NCBI GenBank assembly: GCA_009731375.1
Contig: BJOX01000186.1
Coordinates: 143,528 to 163,926, forward strand
Direction: 5' to 3'
Length of the DNA: 20,399 bases
DNA from: Paulinella micropora
Taxonomy: Eukaryota; Cercozoa; Imbricatea; Euglyphida
Shown here in pieces: positions 9,261-18,281 of this stretch. The notes beneath the pieces were generated by a model that did not search any database, was not told the origin of the DNA, and saw only the letters and a list, made by a program, of their open reading frames with translations. Position numbers and translations under genes: made by a program. Each line of letters opens with the position of its first letter. Positions within the stretch are counted from its first letter, which is position 1.

Positions 9261-9281
9261 GAGAGAGAGAGAGAGAGAGAG

Positions 9282-9483
9282 NNNNNNNNNNNNNNNNNNN
9301 NNNNNNNNNNNNNNNNNNNNNNNNNNNNNNNNNNNNNNNNNNNNNNNNNNNNNNNNNNNNNNNNNNNNNNNNNNNNNNNNNNNNNNNNNNNNNNNNNNNN
9401 NNNNNNNNNNNNNNNNNNNNNNNNNNNNNNNNNNNNNNNNNNNNNNNNNNNNNNNNNNNNNNNNNNNNNNNNNNNNNNNNNNN

Positions 9484-9513
<30 letters not shown>
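9282..9513. other. Assembly gap followed by 30-base poly-G
   Basis: N from 9282 to 9483, then about 30 G at 9484-9513. The gap sits between the GA tract of copy A and the poly-G, so the end of copy A is not resolved. On the minus strand the poly-G reads as poly-C just inside an intron of the gene at 12030-9520. Confidence 0.95.
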
Positions 9514-9517
<4 letters not shown>

Positions 9518-9519
9518 AC

Positions 9520-10070
9520 CCCTTGAACAATAGACACGGCGGTTGCCACAGTTACGGGACCCCAGTTGCCCAGCGGCGCGTAGTCGCCTCCGAAGAAAGA
9601 ATGCACCACTGCACACTGCCAATAAAAAAAACAAAGACATGATACATGCATACATACATACATACATATCAACATACCGTGGTTTGTTACTTGATCCGCT
9701 CTCAAGCCCTCCTGTTTTTCCACACTGTCTTTGAATTCTTTGAAGGTCGTGAACCTGATAGTAGAAAGTAGTAGTGATTCTAAGAAAGAACAAGAAAGAA
9801 GCAACAACGAAAAAAAGGGGACGGACCTGTCAAGGGGTGTTTGTCACCTCTTTTTTTCACTATCCCAGCCTTGACCCATTGCGGTAGCCTTTCCCATGGC
9901 TCAAAAAGGTAGGAATAGTCCTTATGCATCCAATCCGGGATCTTAGCCCTACAAGGGAGAAAGAGAGAGACAGAAGAGAGACAAAGAGGAAGAGAGTCAA
10001 AGAGAGTGGTAGTTTGGGGTGTCCTACGGTAGGGGGTCTCCTAAGGTAGGGGGTGTCTAAGGTATTCTTA

Positions 10071-10114
<44 letters not shown>

Positions 10115-10262
10115 ATTATTATTACTATTATTATTATTAAGTACTATTACTATTACTAATACTAAGAGAGTGACAGATAAGAGACAAAGAGGGGAGTAGG
10201 TAAGGTCAGGTAGGGGGTCTCCTAAGGTAGGGGGTCTCCTAAGGTAGGGGGTATCACATTAC

Positions 10263-10313
<51 letters not shown>

Positions 10314-10473
10314 CATTATCATTAATATTAATATTATTAATATTACTACTAAGTACTATTACTATTAGTATTACTAAGAGAGTGACTGATAAGAGACAAA
10401 GAGGGGAGTAGGTTAGGTCAGGTAGGGGGTCTCCTAAGGTAGGGGTGTCATAAAATTATTATTATTATTATTA

Positions 10474-10519
<46 letters not shown>

Positions 10520-10597
10520 TACTACTACTACTAAGGGTATTGGAGGCTTATGTCCGTTGAGGATATGCCATTAGCTGCATCAGTACGCCTCAGATAT

Positions 10598-10653
<56 letters not shown>

Positions 10654-10696
10654 GTACTATTATTACTATTATTACTATGATTACTATTATTATTAC

Positions 10697-10756
<60 letters not shown>

Positions 10757-10979
10757 GTACTATTATTACTATTACCATTACTAAGAGAGACAAAGACAGA
10801 TAAGAGACAAAGAGGGGAGTAGGTAAGGCAAGGTAGGGGGTGTCCTTAAGGTAGGGGGTGTCCTAAGGTAGGGGGTGTCATATTACTGCTACTATTATTA
10901 CTACTATTACTAAAAAAGTGTAAATATAAGTTTAAGTATAAGTTAGTGAAAGAGAAAGAATGAGTGATGAAAGAGAAAG

Positions 10980-11012
<33 letters not shown>

Positions 11013-11400
11013 GAGGGGGGGGGGGAAGAGTAAGAGAGGGAAGAGAGAGAATGGGAGAGAGAGAGAGAAAGAGAGAGAGAATGAGTGTGAGAGAGAGAGA
11101 AGAAGAAAGAGAGAGAAAGAGCGAGTGAGAGAGAGAAAGAAAAAGAGAGAGAGAGAGAAAGAGATAGAGATCGAGAGAGAGAGAGAGAGCGCGAGAGAGC
11201 GAGCGAGAGAGAGAGAGATGGAGAGAGAGAGAAAGAGAGAGAGAGCGAGAGAGAGAGAGAGAGAGAAAGAAAGAAAGAGAGAGAGAGGGAGAGAAAGAAG
11301 AAGGAGGTTGAGGAGAAGGTGAAGGAGAAAGAGAGAGAGAGCGAGAGCGAGAGAGACACAGAGAGAGAGAGAGAGATATATATAGAAGGAGAGAGAGATG

Positions 11401-11440
<40 letters not shown>

Positions 11441-11489
11441 AAGAGAGAGAGAGACTCCAGAGAGCGAGAGAGAGATGGAGAGAGAGATG

Positions 11490-11544
<55 letters not shown>

Positions 11545-11614
11545 CGAGAGAGAGAGAGAGAAAGGAGGCTGAGTAGACGAAGGAGGAGAAAGAGAGGGAC
11601 AGAGAGAGAGCGAA

Positions 11615-11645
<31 letters not shown>

Positions 11646-11729
11646 GGGAGAGAGAGAGAGAGAGAAGCAACCAAGCAACCAAGCAACCAAGCAACCAAGC
11701 AACCAACCGACCGACCGACCGACCGACCA

Positions 11730-11771
<42 letters not shown>

Positions 11772-11783
11772 AAAAGGGAGGTC

Positions 11784-11820
<37 letters not shown>

Positions 11821-12030
11821 CTTACCGTTTTAACACCTCCTGAAACGCTTTCTCTCCGCGCGCGTCCCCACTCGAGTCTGCAGCCAAAACACAAAAAAAA
11901 CCCGAGTCAAACGCCTGAAAAAAAATGCAGCAGCAGCAACAACAAGCAAACACTTTGCACCTACGTGATGCAGGAGAAATGTTGTGTGTATTGCAGTAGC
12001 AAAGGGAGTAAAGAGAAACTGACCCGCCAT
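9520..12030 (-). CDS. Five-exon minus-strand gene of unknown function, 3' end in gap
   Basis: Read on the minus strand, ATG at 12030-12028 opens MAGQFLFTPFATAIHTTFLL. Exons are 12030-11961, 11877-11826, 9948-9827, 9779-9678 and 9608-9520. Introns are 83 nt, 1877 nt, 47 nt and 69 nt. All are GT-AG with clear pyrimidine tracts, and every joint keeps one frame. The last donor is GGG|GTGAGT at 9519. About 145 residues are seen. The hydrophobic N-terminus could be a targeting peptide. The middle is Trp-rich (IPDWMHKDYSYLFEPWERL), then charged (TFKEFKDSVEKQEG). The last exon is Gly/Pro-rich (FFGGDYAPLGNWGP) before a short hydrophobic VTVATAVSIV. Exon 5 uses the second AG of GGCAGTGTGCAG, since the first breaks frame. 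This is the best-supported gene model here. No family was recognised. Confidence 0.7.
10019..10880 (+). repeat. Higher-order array of ATT microsatellites and 17-bp repeats
   Basis: Repeating module: an ATT run, AAGTACTATTACTATT, then GATAAGAGACAAAGAGGGG, AGTAGGTAAGG and two or three GTAGGGGGTCTCCTAAG units. The fixed linker occurs at 10165-10217, 10377-10429 (212-bp period) and 10784-10837. A shortened module with a non-repeat island lies around 10530-10600. The reverse complement of the linker is at about 88-118. Confidence 0.85.
10936..11820 (+). repeat. GA microsatellite with imperfect interruptions
   Basis: About 880 bp of GA and GAAA/GAGC variants, with a short island at 11287-11330 and a four-base array (AAGCAACC then GACC units) at about 11666-11729. 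Long frames through it encode only Arg-Glu or Ser-Leu runs. It lies inside the minus-strand intron, where it reads as CT. Confidence 0.9.
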
Positions 12031-12290
12031 ACTGGACAATGAAGCAGTTCGGAAATTTGGGGTCACTTGGGGTCCACAAAAAAAATGCCAAAAAGCAGCA
12101 CAATCGGCGCTCAAATGGGTGGGCTGACCTTAAAGCCTTCCTTTTCTTCCGTGCAATGCCACCGCGCTAGTGTCGGGCCGCTGCATACAGCCCGGGACGT
12201 GCTTTTTTTTGGCGGGACCGTTGGTTGCACCACAATTTGAGAACCCTAGCGGCCCCCCCGCCTTGCCTTTGCCGGGACCGTTTCGTCATT

Positions 12291-12357
12291 TCTCTGATTG
12301 CGCAACCCAATGTTGGCATCATTGCGCACCAATGTTGGCATCATTGCGCAACCCAAT
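12291..12357. promoter_or_regulatory. CCAAT-containing short direct repeats, possible divergent promoter
   Basis: Three copies of ATTGCGCA(AC)CCAAT separated by two copies of GTTGGCATC. Each copy has CCAAT and its complement ATTG around a TTGCGCAA-like palindrome. The cluster is about 270-330 bp upstream of the minus-strand ATG at 12030 and about 60 bp upstream of a plus-strand ATG at 12416. It could serve either or both. No TATA motif was identified. Confidence 0.35.
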
Positions 12358-12415
12358 AGAAGCCAAGAAGAAGACCTGTCGCTGTTAACTTCAACGTCCT
12401 CAATAGCTTGTCTTC

Positions 12416-12543
12416 ATGTCCTCGTCCAGGGACACTTCTTCGGTATCATCGGAATCCTCCGAGGAACCTCTGAGGAGTCGGATGAGTCGGATGAATCCGA
12501 CGAGTCTGACGAGTCCGAGGGGTCGCATTCAGAAAACGATGGC
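12416..12543 (+). CDS. Possible start of a plus-strand acidic Ser/Asp/Glu protein
   Basis: ATG at 12416 gives MSSSRDTSSVSSESSEEP in one frame, while a neighbouring frame gives EESDESDESDESDESEG and HSENDGN. A 32-nt GT-AG intron (GTATCATCGG to CCTCTGAG) would join them as MSSSRDTSS plus the acidic run. The 12-bp repeat GAGTCGGATGA (about 12470-12525) also reads as Ser/Asp on the other strand, so direction is not proven. It runs directly into CT repeats and no clear downstream exon was found. Confidence 0.25.
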
Positions 12544-12599
12544 AATGGACTCTCCCTCTCTCGATTGCTCTCTCTGTCTCTCCCATACACATGTTGTGG

Positions 12600-12609
12600 T
12601 TACTGTTGT

Positions 12610-12655
<46 letters not shown>

Positions 12656-12960
12656 GTACTTATCTTCAACACCCCCTACCTTAGACACCCCCTACCTTAA
12701 GACACCCCCTACCTTAGCACACCCCCCTACCTAACCTCTCTCTCTCATCTCTCTCATCTCTCTCTCTCATCTCTCTCATCTCTCTCTCTCTCTCTGTCTC
12801 TCTTTCTGTAATTATCTAGGGCACCCCCCTACCTTAGACCCCTACCTTAGGACACCCCCTACCTTAGGACACCCCCCTACCTAACTCTCTTATCACTCTT
12901 TCTGTCTCTTGCTCTCTTTCTCTTTCTCAAATTCTACGTTGTGTTTATTAAAATTGAAAA
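12600..12960 (+). repeat. CT tracts and 17-bp repeats, C-rich orientation
   Basis: CT microsatellites alternate with ACCCCCTACCTTAG units at about 12670-12731 and 12824-12881. A copy of the linker CTGTAATTATCTAGG is at 12808-12822. This is the reverse complement of the module order at 690-876. Confidence 0.85.
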
Positions 12961-12972
12961 GGAATGACACAA

Positions 12973-13420
12973 ATGAACTTTATTGTGTATAAGGTCATCG
13001 GCGGGCTCAGCTACCTGGTGCTGCAAGACGCCGAGGAGAACCAGCATTTATGAGAATGGCTACTTCAATTGGGAGGACGGAAAATCGCCGAACTATGGGT
13101 GAGGCTTTTGAGCTTCTGATGAGATGGTGGGACAAGCATCTAGTGGTATCGAAAAAGGCAGCAGCAAGGTGTGGGAAATGCTAGGAGTTCTTCTCTGTCC
13201 TCGTGACGTGCTATGGCAGGTTCTGCAGACTCTGATTGGTGACATTAAAAGAATTTCTCAACTAGAGATATTTAAGAAGCTTCAGGTCTGCAGGAAACAG
13301 TGCAAGCTGTGCTTTATTTGAGAGATTGTGAACAACTCGATACCTGCGCGTCGTGTGGCTGCACAAGGACGACTGCTCTCACCTTTTATCATCGCTTGTA
13401 AAGAACTCGCCCCCGGCTGA
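12973..13420 (+). CDS. Coding-looking segment, structure uncertain
   Basis: Frames change several times over protein-like text. One spliced reading uses ATG at 12973 and exons 12973-13017, 13055-13098, 13124-13168, 13252-13285 and 13325-13420. It removes introns of 37, 25, 83 and 39 nt and gives about 88 residues including NGYFNWEDGKSPNYG and WWDKHLVVSKKAAAR. A competing unspliced frame from ATG 13124 gives 65 residues to TGA 13321 (VLWQVLQTLIGDIKRI). Both share ISQLEIFKKLQ. The many possible splice pairs make overfitting a real risk. It could also be a decayed transposon fragment. No family recognised. Confidence 0.3.
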
Positions 13421-13429
13421 ATGGGGGGG

Positions 13430-13990
13430 GGGGGAAGGATATATTCTCGCGCGCGCTCTCTCTCTCTCTCTTTCCCTCTCTAGGTTTCGTGATACCGCCG
13501 ATCTCGGGACACCCCCGTAATATATTCTTATTGTCTTTATATATATGTAATTCTCTTTCTCTCTCTCTCGCTAAGTTTGTTAGGACACCTCCTACCTTAG
13601 GACACCTCCTACCTTAGGACAGCCTCTACCTTAGGACAGCCCCTACCTTAGGACAGCCCCTACCTTAGGACACCCTCTACCTTAGGACACCCCCTACCTT
13701 AGGACACCCCCTACCTTAGGACACCCCCTACCATACTCTACTCTTTTCTCTATTCATATGTATCATTCTCTCTCTCTCTCCTTCTCTAGGTCTCTCAGGA
13801 AATCCTACATGAAAACACCCCCTTCCTTAGGACAACCCCTACCATAGAACCCCAAATTACTGCACTCTTTCCTACTGTTTCTTCTATCTCTCTCTCTCTC
13901 TTTCTCTCTCTAGGTTTCTCGGAATACACTCTCTCTCTTTCCCTCTCCCCGCCCACCCCTTCCACCTCGTACTCTCCAGTCCTTTTCCTC
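13430..13990 (+). repeat. CT tracts and largest 17-bp repeat array
   Basis: About nine tandem TTAGGACACCCCCTACC units lie at 13590-13733, with variants ACACCTCC and ACAGCCCC. A degenerate pair follows at about 13816-13845. Three CT tracts end in CTCTAG followed by GT(T/C)TC (near 13483, 13787 and 13912), each resembling a 3' splice site. No coding frame lies between them. Confidence 0.85.
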
Positions 13991-14017
13991 CCCCCCCCCC
14001 CCCCCCCNNNNNNNNNN
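13990..14017. other. Poly-C tract and 10-N gap
   Basis: About 18 C run into ten N (14008-14017). A fixed 10-N spacer usually marks an unsized join, so distance across it is unknown. Confidence 0.9.
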
Positions 14018-14050
14018 GGAAGAAATGCAAAAGTCGTAATTCATGGCTAG

Positions 14051-14182
14051 ATGCAGCCGGCACCCGCCCCGAGAGAGTTAGAGGCGTTGGAGCACGAGTT
14101 CGGTAAGACGACGTGGGGATCCGGCAGCAGTGTGCGCATAAGCCGCAGGGCGCTGGCACTGTTGGAGCGCATGAGAGCCTAG
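14051..14182 (+). CDS. Possible short ORF, 43 aa
   Basis: ATG at 14051 reads MQPAPAPRELEALEHEFGK and RRALALLERMRA to TAG 14180-14182. The frame stays protein-like after the stop (RVLEPRQSEGAGQCGRF) up to the tandem repeat at 14308. A 51-nt GT-AG segment ending at that TAG would remove the stop in frame. No domain was recognised. It may be an exon of a gene broken by the upstream gap. Confidence 0.25.
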   Translation: MQPAPAPRELEALEHEFGKTTWGSGSSVRISRRALALLERMRA

Positions 14183-14307
14183 CGTGTACTCGAGCCTCGG
14201 CAAAGTGAAGGAGCAGGTCAGTGCGGGCGGTTTGGTAATTGTGGACCAAAAGGGGCAAACGCCAGTCCACCCCTTGTTACGAACCTGCGAGCTGAACGCT
14301 ACTGTCC

Positions 14308-14389
14308 CGAATTCGCCAGGTGTCTCGAATTCGCGAGGGGGGTGAACTTTCCCGAATTCGCGAGGGGGGTGAACTTTCCCGAATTCGCC
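14308..14389 (+). repeat. 27-bp tandem repeat
   Basis: Two full units of CGAATTCGCGAGGGGGGTGA plus ACTTTCC (14326-14352 and 14353-14379) with partial units on both sides. Each carries an EcoRI site. Confidence 0.95.
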
Positions 14390-14510
14390 AAAAAGTGAAA
14401 ACTTATTTTCAACACAACTCAATCAAACGTGCTCCTTTCAACCTCAAACTTTCACTAAATTCATCACAATTAAATTCTCACAAAAAAGTTTTCAACCTCA
14501 TTTTCAGGGC

Positions 14511-14932
14511 TTAGGTCGAGGTGTGCCCCTAGGTTCAGGTCGGATTCACCCTGTTTCCAGTACAGGTCGCCCAGACCTGCTCCTTCCCGCCCAAACTTTC
14601 AACACTACTTCTTCTCCACACTTCCCAGCACACGTAACACATGCCACGACATTTCCTGACTTACTAGGTCGAGGTGGGCACTTAGGTCGAGGTCGGCTGC
14701 ACCCTGTTTCCCGTGCATCTTACCCAGACTTGCTCCCTCCCACCCCAAACTTTCAAGACTACTTCTTGCCCACACTTCCCACCACACGTAACACACACCA
14801 CCAAATTTCACAACTTACGTTCAGGTGGGCACTTAGGTCGAGGTCGGCTGCACCCTGTTTCCCGTGCACCTTACCCAGACTTGCTCCCTACCACCCCAAA
14901 CTTTCAACACGACTTCTTCCCCACACTTCCCA
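14511..14932 (+). repeat. 151-153-bp tandem repeat, third unit truncated
   Basis: Three units share TTAGGTCGAGGT, GCACCCTGTTTCC and CCAAACTTTCAA. The landmark CACCCTGTTTCC falls at 14547, 14700 and 14851. Units 1 and 2 continue after CACACTTCCCA into CACACGTAACAC. Unit 3 stops exactly there and is replaced by TGTAAGACTG. Frames through it are Pro/His-rich translations of the repeat and are not called as genes. Confidence 0.9.
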
Positions 14933-15437
14933 TGTAAGACTGAAATATCCTGTATATTTGTTCTTATCTTTTTACCGTCCGGTGAACTCGCAATTGTCGA
15001 ATTAATACCAATTTAGTTAATGTATTACAAATTATAGCTTGTAGGATGGTTGCATATATTTTGCCAATTGTTTCCTTTGATCACAGCAATATTACCTATT
15101 TGCTGATAACCTTGCTTTCCCGCACCGATCTAACCTGTAATCATGTGATCTCTAGAACAGTGACCATAATACACTCTATGCCCAGTCATACTATGATCAC
15201 CTTTACAGTCATATTGCACATTTCTACATATTATCGATTACCACAATAAGTTGTATCATTAAAGTGATTTTATCGAATGCACTAAGAGGTTCATTGTTAA
15301 TAATAATTTTATACATTTCTAAGGATGGATTACATTAATCCCTCGGTTTATAGCGAGCGCAAGTGGCGCTGAGTTGCCCACGACTGCCAAGTAAGCCTCC
15401 CTCTGCGTACGATGAATGGAGATGAGCATTTTTGCAG
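14933..15437 (+). other. AT-rich leader of the Gag-like gene; candidate 5' LTR
   Basis: The segment begins TGTAAGACTG at the point where a tandem repeat is cut. It is AT-rich. A possible right end is GCGCA at about 15361, followed by AG and TGGCGCTGAGTTGCCC, which resembles a tRNA primer-binding site. An alternative reading is a first exon from ATG 15325 (MDYINPSVYSERKW), but this meets TGA after 15 codons. A good donor (CAA|GTAAGC) and acceptor (TTTTTGCAG) frame a 49-nt intron just before 15438. No matching second LTR is in the window. Confidence 0.3.
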
Positions 15438-18281
15438 TTTGTTGAGGGTGTGGATCCAAAGTTTTTTATCTTTCTTGCAGACGAACATGGACCCATGCCT
15501 CTTGAGGAGCTGAAGACCTTTATTACGCCGACGGCTGCGGAGCTGAAGAGGGCGACTGAAGGTAAGCAACTGGGTGACCCCGCTGTTCCGCTTGAAGAGC
15601 AGAAAGTAGCGGTTGATGCTTTAGGTGCGGACATCACCTTTCAGGATCTGGAGAACTGTCTTTTAGAGAAGGTGAGATTGTCTTGTATTGTGAAGCTGCG
15701 AGCTTACCTGGCAAATGCGTTACAGGGCCACCCGGCAATGTTGAATATCAGGAGGGCAGGTAATCATCCAAGAGAGATGTGGAGAAGACTGAGTGAGAGA
15801 TATGCACTCTTGGGGCGCATTTCTAGTCATAAGTTACTTCAGGAGATTTTTACTGATAAGATAACTGAGAAAACCAAACTAGAAGACTGGATAGAGCGGC
15901 AGGCTGAGAGGTATGAGAAGCTAGCTCAGAGTGACTTAGATTTCCCAGATCAGTTTAAGTGCGTTGCCACGTTGCAGTGGATTAGAGAGGCTAAACATTT
16001 GTTAATCGGAGATGTTGGAGGTCCACTTTATTGGTCCAAGACAGATGCTGAGAAGCCTAATTACCAGGAATTATGTGCACGAATTCAGGAGATGTCACAA
16101 GCGGAGGATGTGTCCCTGCCTCCAAAGAAAATTAGTAACCCTTCACCATCCGTTTCAATTTTTCTAGCCAATAAAGGCAGAGTTTGCTTTAATTGTCGCA
16201 AGCCGAATCACGTAGTTAAGAACTGCCGCGTTCGTTGTCTTAGGCCCGACTGCGCTAACAAACCGATTCACACCGGTGCAGAGTGTAAAGTGAGAGGCTC
16301 AGCGCGATCTGGCAACAACAATGGAAAGCAGAAGTCGCGCGTGCCTGCAAAAGCAAACGGATGAGTCCACCTAAAAGTAATTCAACTAATAACAACCGCC
16401 CCGTGACCCACGCAAACCCCGCGTCAGCACACTGAAACCTGCTGCCTACGTGGCGAGGCCAACTGTCGAACAGAAGTTAGACGAAATTGATGACGCATGG
16501 GCTGGATTGTCTGTTGAGCAGATGATTCAAGCCGATCCGAGACTTGGAGAGATTGCTGTGGAGAAGATCTACGAGCTACCACCTCATGAGATTGAGGTGA
16601 GAAATTTGACCACTAATGATGAATATACTTTTATTGTGGACGGCGAACAGGTGCAGGCTAACGATGTTCCGGTGCAAGAGCCGCCAAACAAGAAACAGAA
16701 AAAGGGCGAGCAGCCTCCGCAACAGAAGAGATGCGCACATATCGACATCAACGGTATCTGTGCGTTCTACGATTGCACACTGGTTATGTCTGATGATGTA
16801 GATACGGGCGCACCGACCGTGGGGACGCCAGCCGAAGACAAGCCGACGGAAAGGGTACCGTCGCCAATGAATTGTGATGAATCTGATTTGTGGCTGGAGT
16901 TGGTGCCGTGCTCGCAAGAGCGGTGACGGATTGCCGAAAGGAGCCCTTCTACTGAAACGTCACCGAAAAGTACATCAAGCACTTGGTAGACAATGATATA
17001 AATAAACACATCAAGGTACTGCCGGATCACAATGTGGCTGTCACAAATGTGCTTACTGTGAATGGGTTAGGCAGCCAACGGGACCGACGTATGGATCGAG
17101 GGGCAAGCGAGGGGCCAGACGGAGGTGTGGAAGAAGCACTGGGTTGCTGACATGACGGTGTAGTTGCCTTAGCCGTCGACGGTGACGAAGCGCTGGTATC
17201 GTCAGATCAAGACGATGATGATCTCACTGTTGTTTTACCTATTAGGCCGACACCGAATTTTGTGAGTACAACAACTACTACAAGTACAAGCGAGACGCCA
17301 TCAACGATAGGTGGGTCGGAGACATTGGGTGTCGAGAGACAAGGAGAAAAGAGTGGAGCAGAAAGATGAAAAGAGAGCAAGCGAGACACAAGAGTCAGTG
17401 ACAGCTTATGTGGTTGTTAATCCCCATATGGACTATGAGTCCTTCTCGAATCTGCGACCGGTGGAGATGCCATGGGAGTCACTGACTAGGGAACAGAAGA
17501 TAGATGAAAACGATTTTCGCACCAAATTGAACATGTGGGTCTTCACAAAAAAATTGTACAGACGGATTGGGGATCCTTGTGGGTTTCCAGTGCCACCACG
17601 ACATTGGCCCGCTGCTTGGCGATTAGACGCCCCAACCAACTATATTGTCCCCAGAGAAGAGCCGTGGTACCCGAGCGAGAAGATAGTGGGGAGCATACCC
17701 ACGTTGTCGTGGTTGGTACACTTTACCATACCGGAACCAGAGGTAGGTGAAGGAAAACTGGAAGTTAAAAGACCTGTGGGGAACGTTAGGATTAGACCAG
17801 ACACACGTTTGGGAATTGCTTGTGCATTAAATGCAGTGACACAAGAAATGTTACTTACAACCAGATCGAGTTCGCAGCCGGCAATAGTTGACGGGCCGTG
17901 GTATTGGTATATGGACGTGCATTTCTGTTTTAACCATGCCACGATAATAGAGAGGAATATTGGAGTGTTAGGATGGAATTCAACATCTTCCGAAGCATTG
18001 GCAGACTATGGTGGGCTTCTGCCAATACTGCGTTGGCTATCAGCAACCAGGTATCTATCCTTGCGATATGCCGCACTCACGCCCAATACCGGTGGCAAGA
18101 GGAGGAGAAAGCTGGGAAAGAGTTGGAGGATGAACCAGTTACCTGGGTTTGCGACGTCTGCAATCATCCGAACTATGGCCCGCTCCCAGGCAGCGTGGAC
18201 TTTAAGGCTGCGAGCTATGTGGGGCGGGGCTCTCGGAGACATCGGAGGTGGAGGAAGATGATTAAAGCCTGCGTTAGGTAG
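15438..18281 (+). CDS. Gag-like CCHC gene with unknown C-terminal part, six exons
   Basis: Proposed exons: 15438-16333, 16428-16902, 16971-17124, 17164-17261, 17311-18010 and 18100-18281 (TAG). Introns are 94, 68, 39, 49 and 89 nt, all GT-AG with matching phase, giving about 834 codons. The 17262-17310 intron (GTGAGT to GATAG) and the 39-nt one, which removes an in-frame TGA, are most convincing. The first and last are less certain. Residues about 110-190 follow the UBN2 Gag pattern of Ty1/copia-like elements (REMWRRLSERY, KLLQEIF). Residues 250-263 are a C-x2-C-x4-H-x4-C zinc knuckle, followed by C-x4-C-x5-H-x4-C. Downstream comes acidic linker, then a Trp-rich region (PPRHWPAAWRL, GPWYWYMDVHFCF) of no recognised family. 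No protease, integrase or reverse transcriptase motif was seen. The tail equals that of the gene at 6691-7436. If unspliced, it is a decayed element. Confidence 0.5.

Larger units (their letters stand above)
7251..9281 (+). repeat. 2.0-kb duplicated block, copy A
   Basis: The block starts at TGGCAAGAGGAG and runs to a terminal GA tract at a gap. It matches 18347-20399 almost base for base. Differences include a 3-bp indel near the start, poly-T length changes, scattered single-base changes near 7590 and 7930-8090, and an indel of about 20 bp near 8268. It holds the C-terminal codons of the gene at 6691-7436, then about 1.85 kb of non-coding sequence with an AATAAA-like site near 7958, one composite repeat module (8086-8203) and a 354-bp-period tandem duplication. 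A 70-codon frame at 8326-8538 exists in both copies, but no family is recognised. Confidence 0.95.
9949..11825 (-). other. 1.88-kb intron built of repeats
   Basis: Intron 2 of the minus-strand gene. The donor is CG|GTAAGC, leading straight into CT repeats on the minus strand. The acceptor is TCTCTCTTTCTCCCTTGTAG. Between them lie about 860 bp of CT/GA microsatellite, four ATT arrays and at least four 17-bp repeat clusters. The cluster nearest the acceptor (about 10019-10063) is followed by a CT-rich tract, the same order as in 1-186. Confidence 0.7.

Noticed and set aside
10846-11894. Long Ser-Leu and Arg-Glu frames
   Set aside because: Translations of the GA/CT microsatellite inside an intron of the minus-strand gene.
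14523-15005. 160-codon frame over the 151-bp tandem repeat
   Set aside because: It reflects the repeat length being close to a multiple of three, and it continues into the unrelated AT-rich leader.
16953-17150. TGA read as tryptophan (variant genetic code)
   Set aside because: In-frame TGA occurs at 16953 and 17148, but both are removed by short introns. Trp codons in the supported exons are TGG, and several frames end plausibly at TGA.
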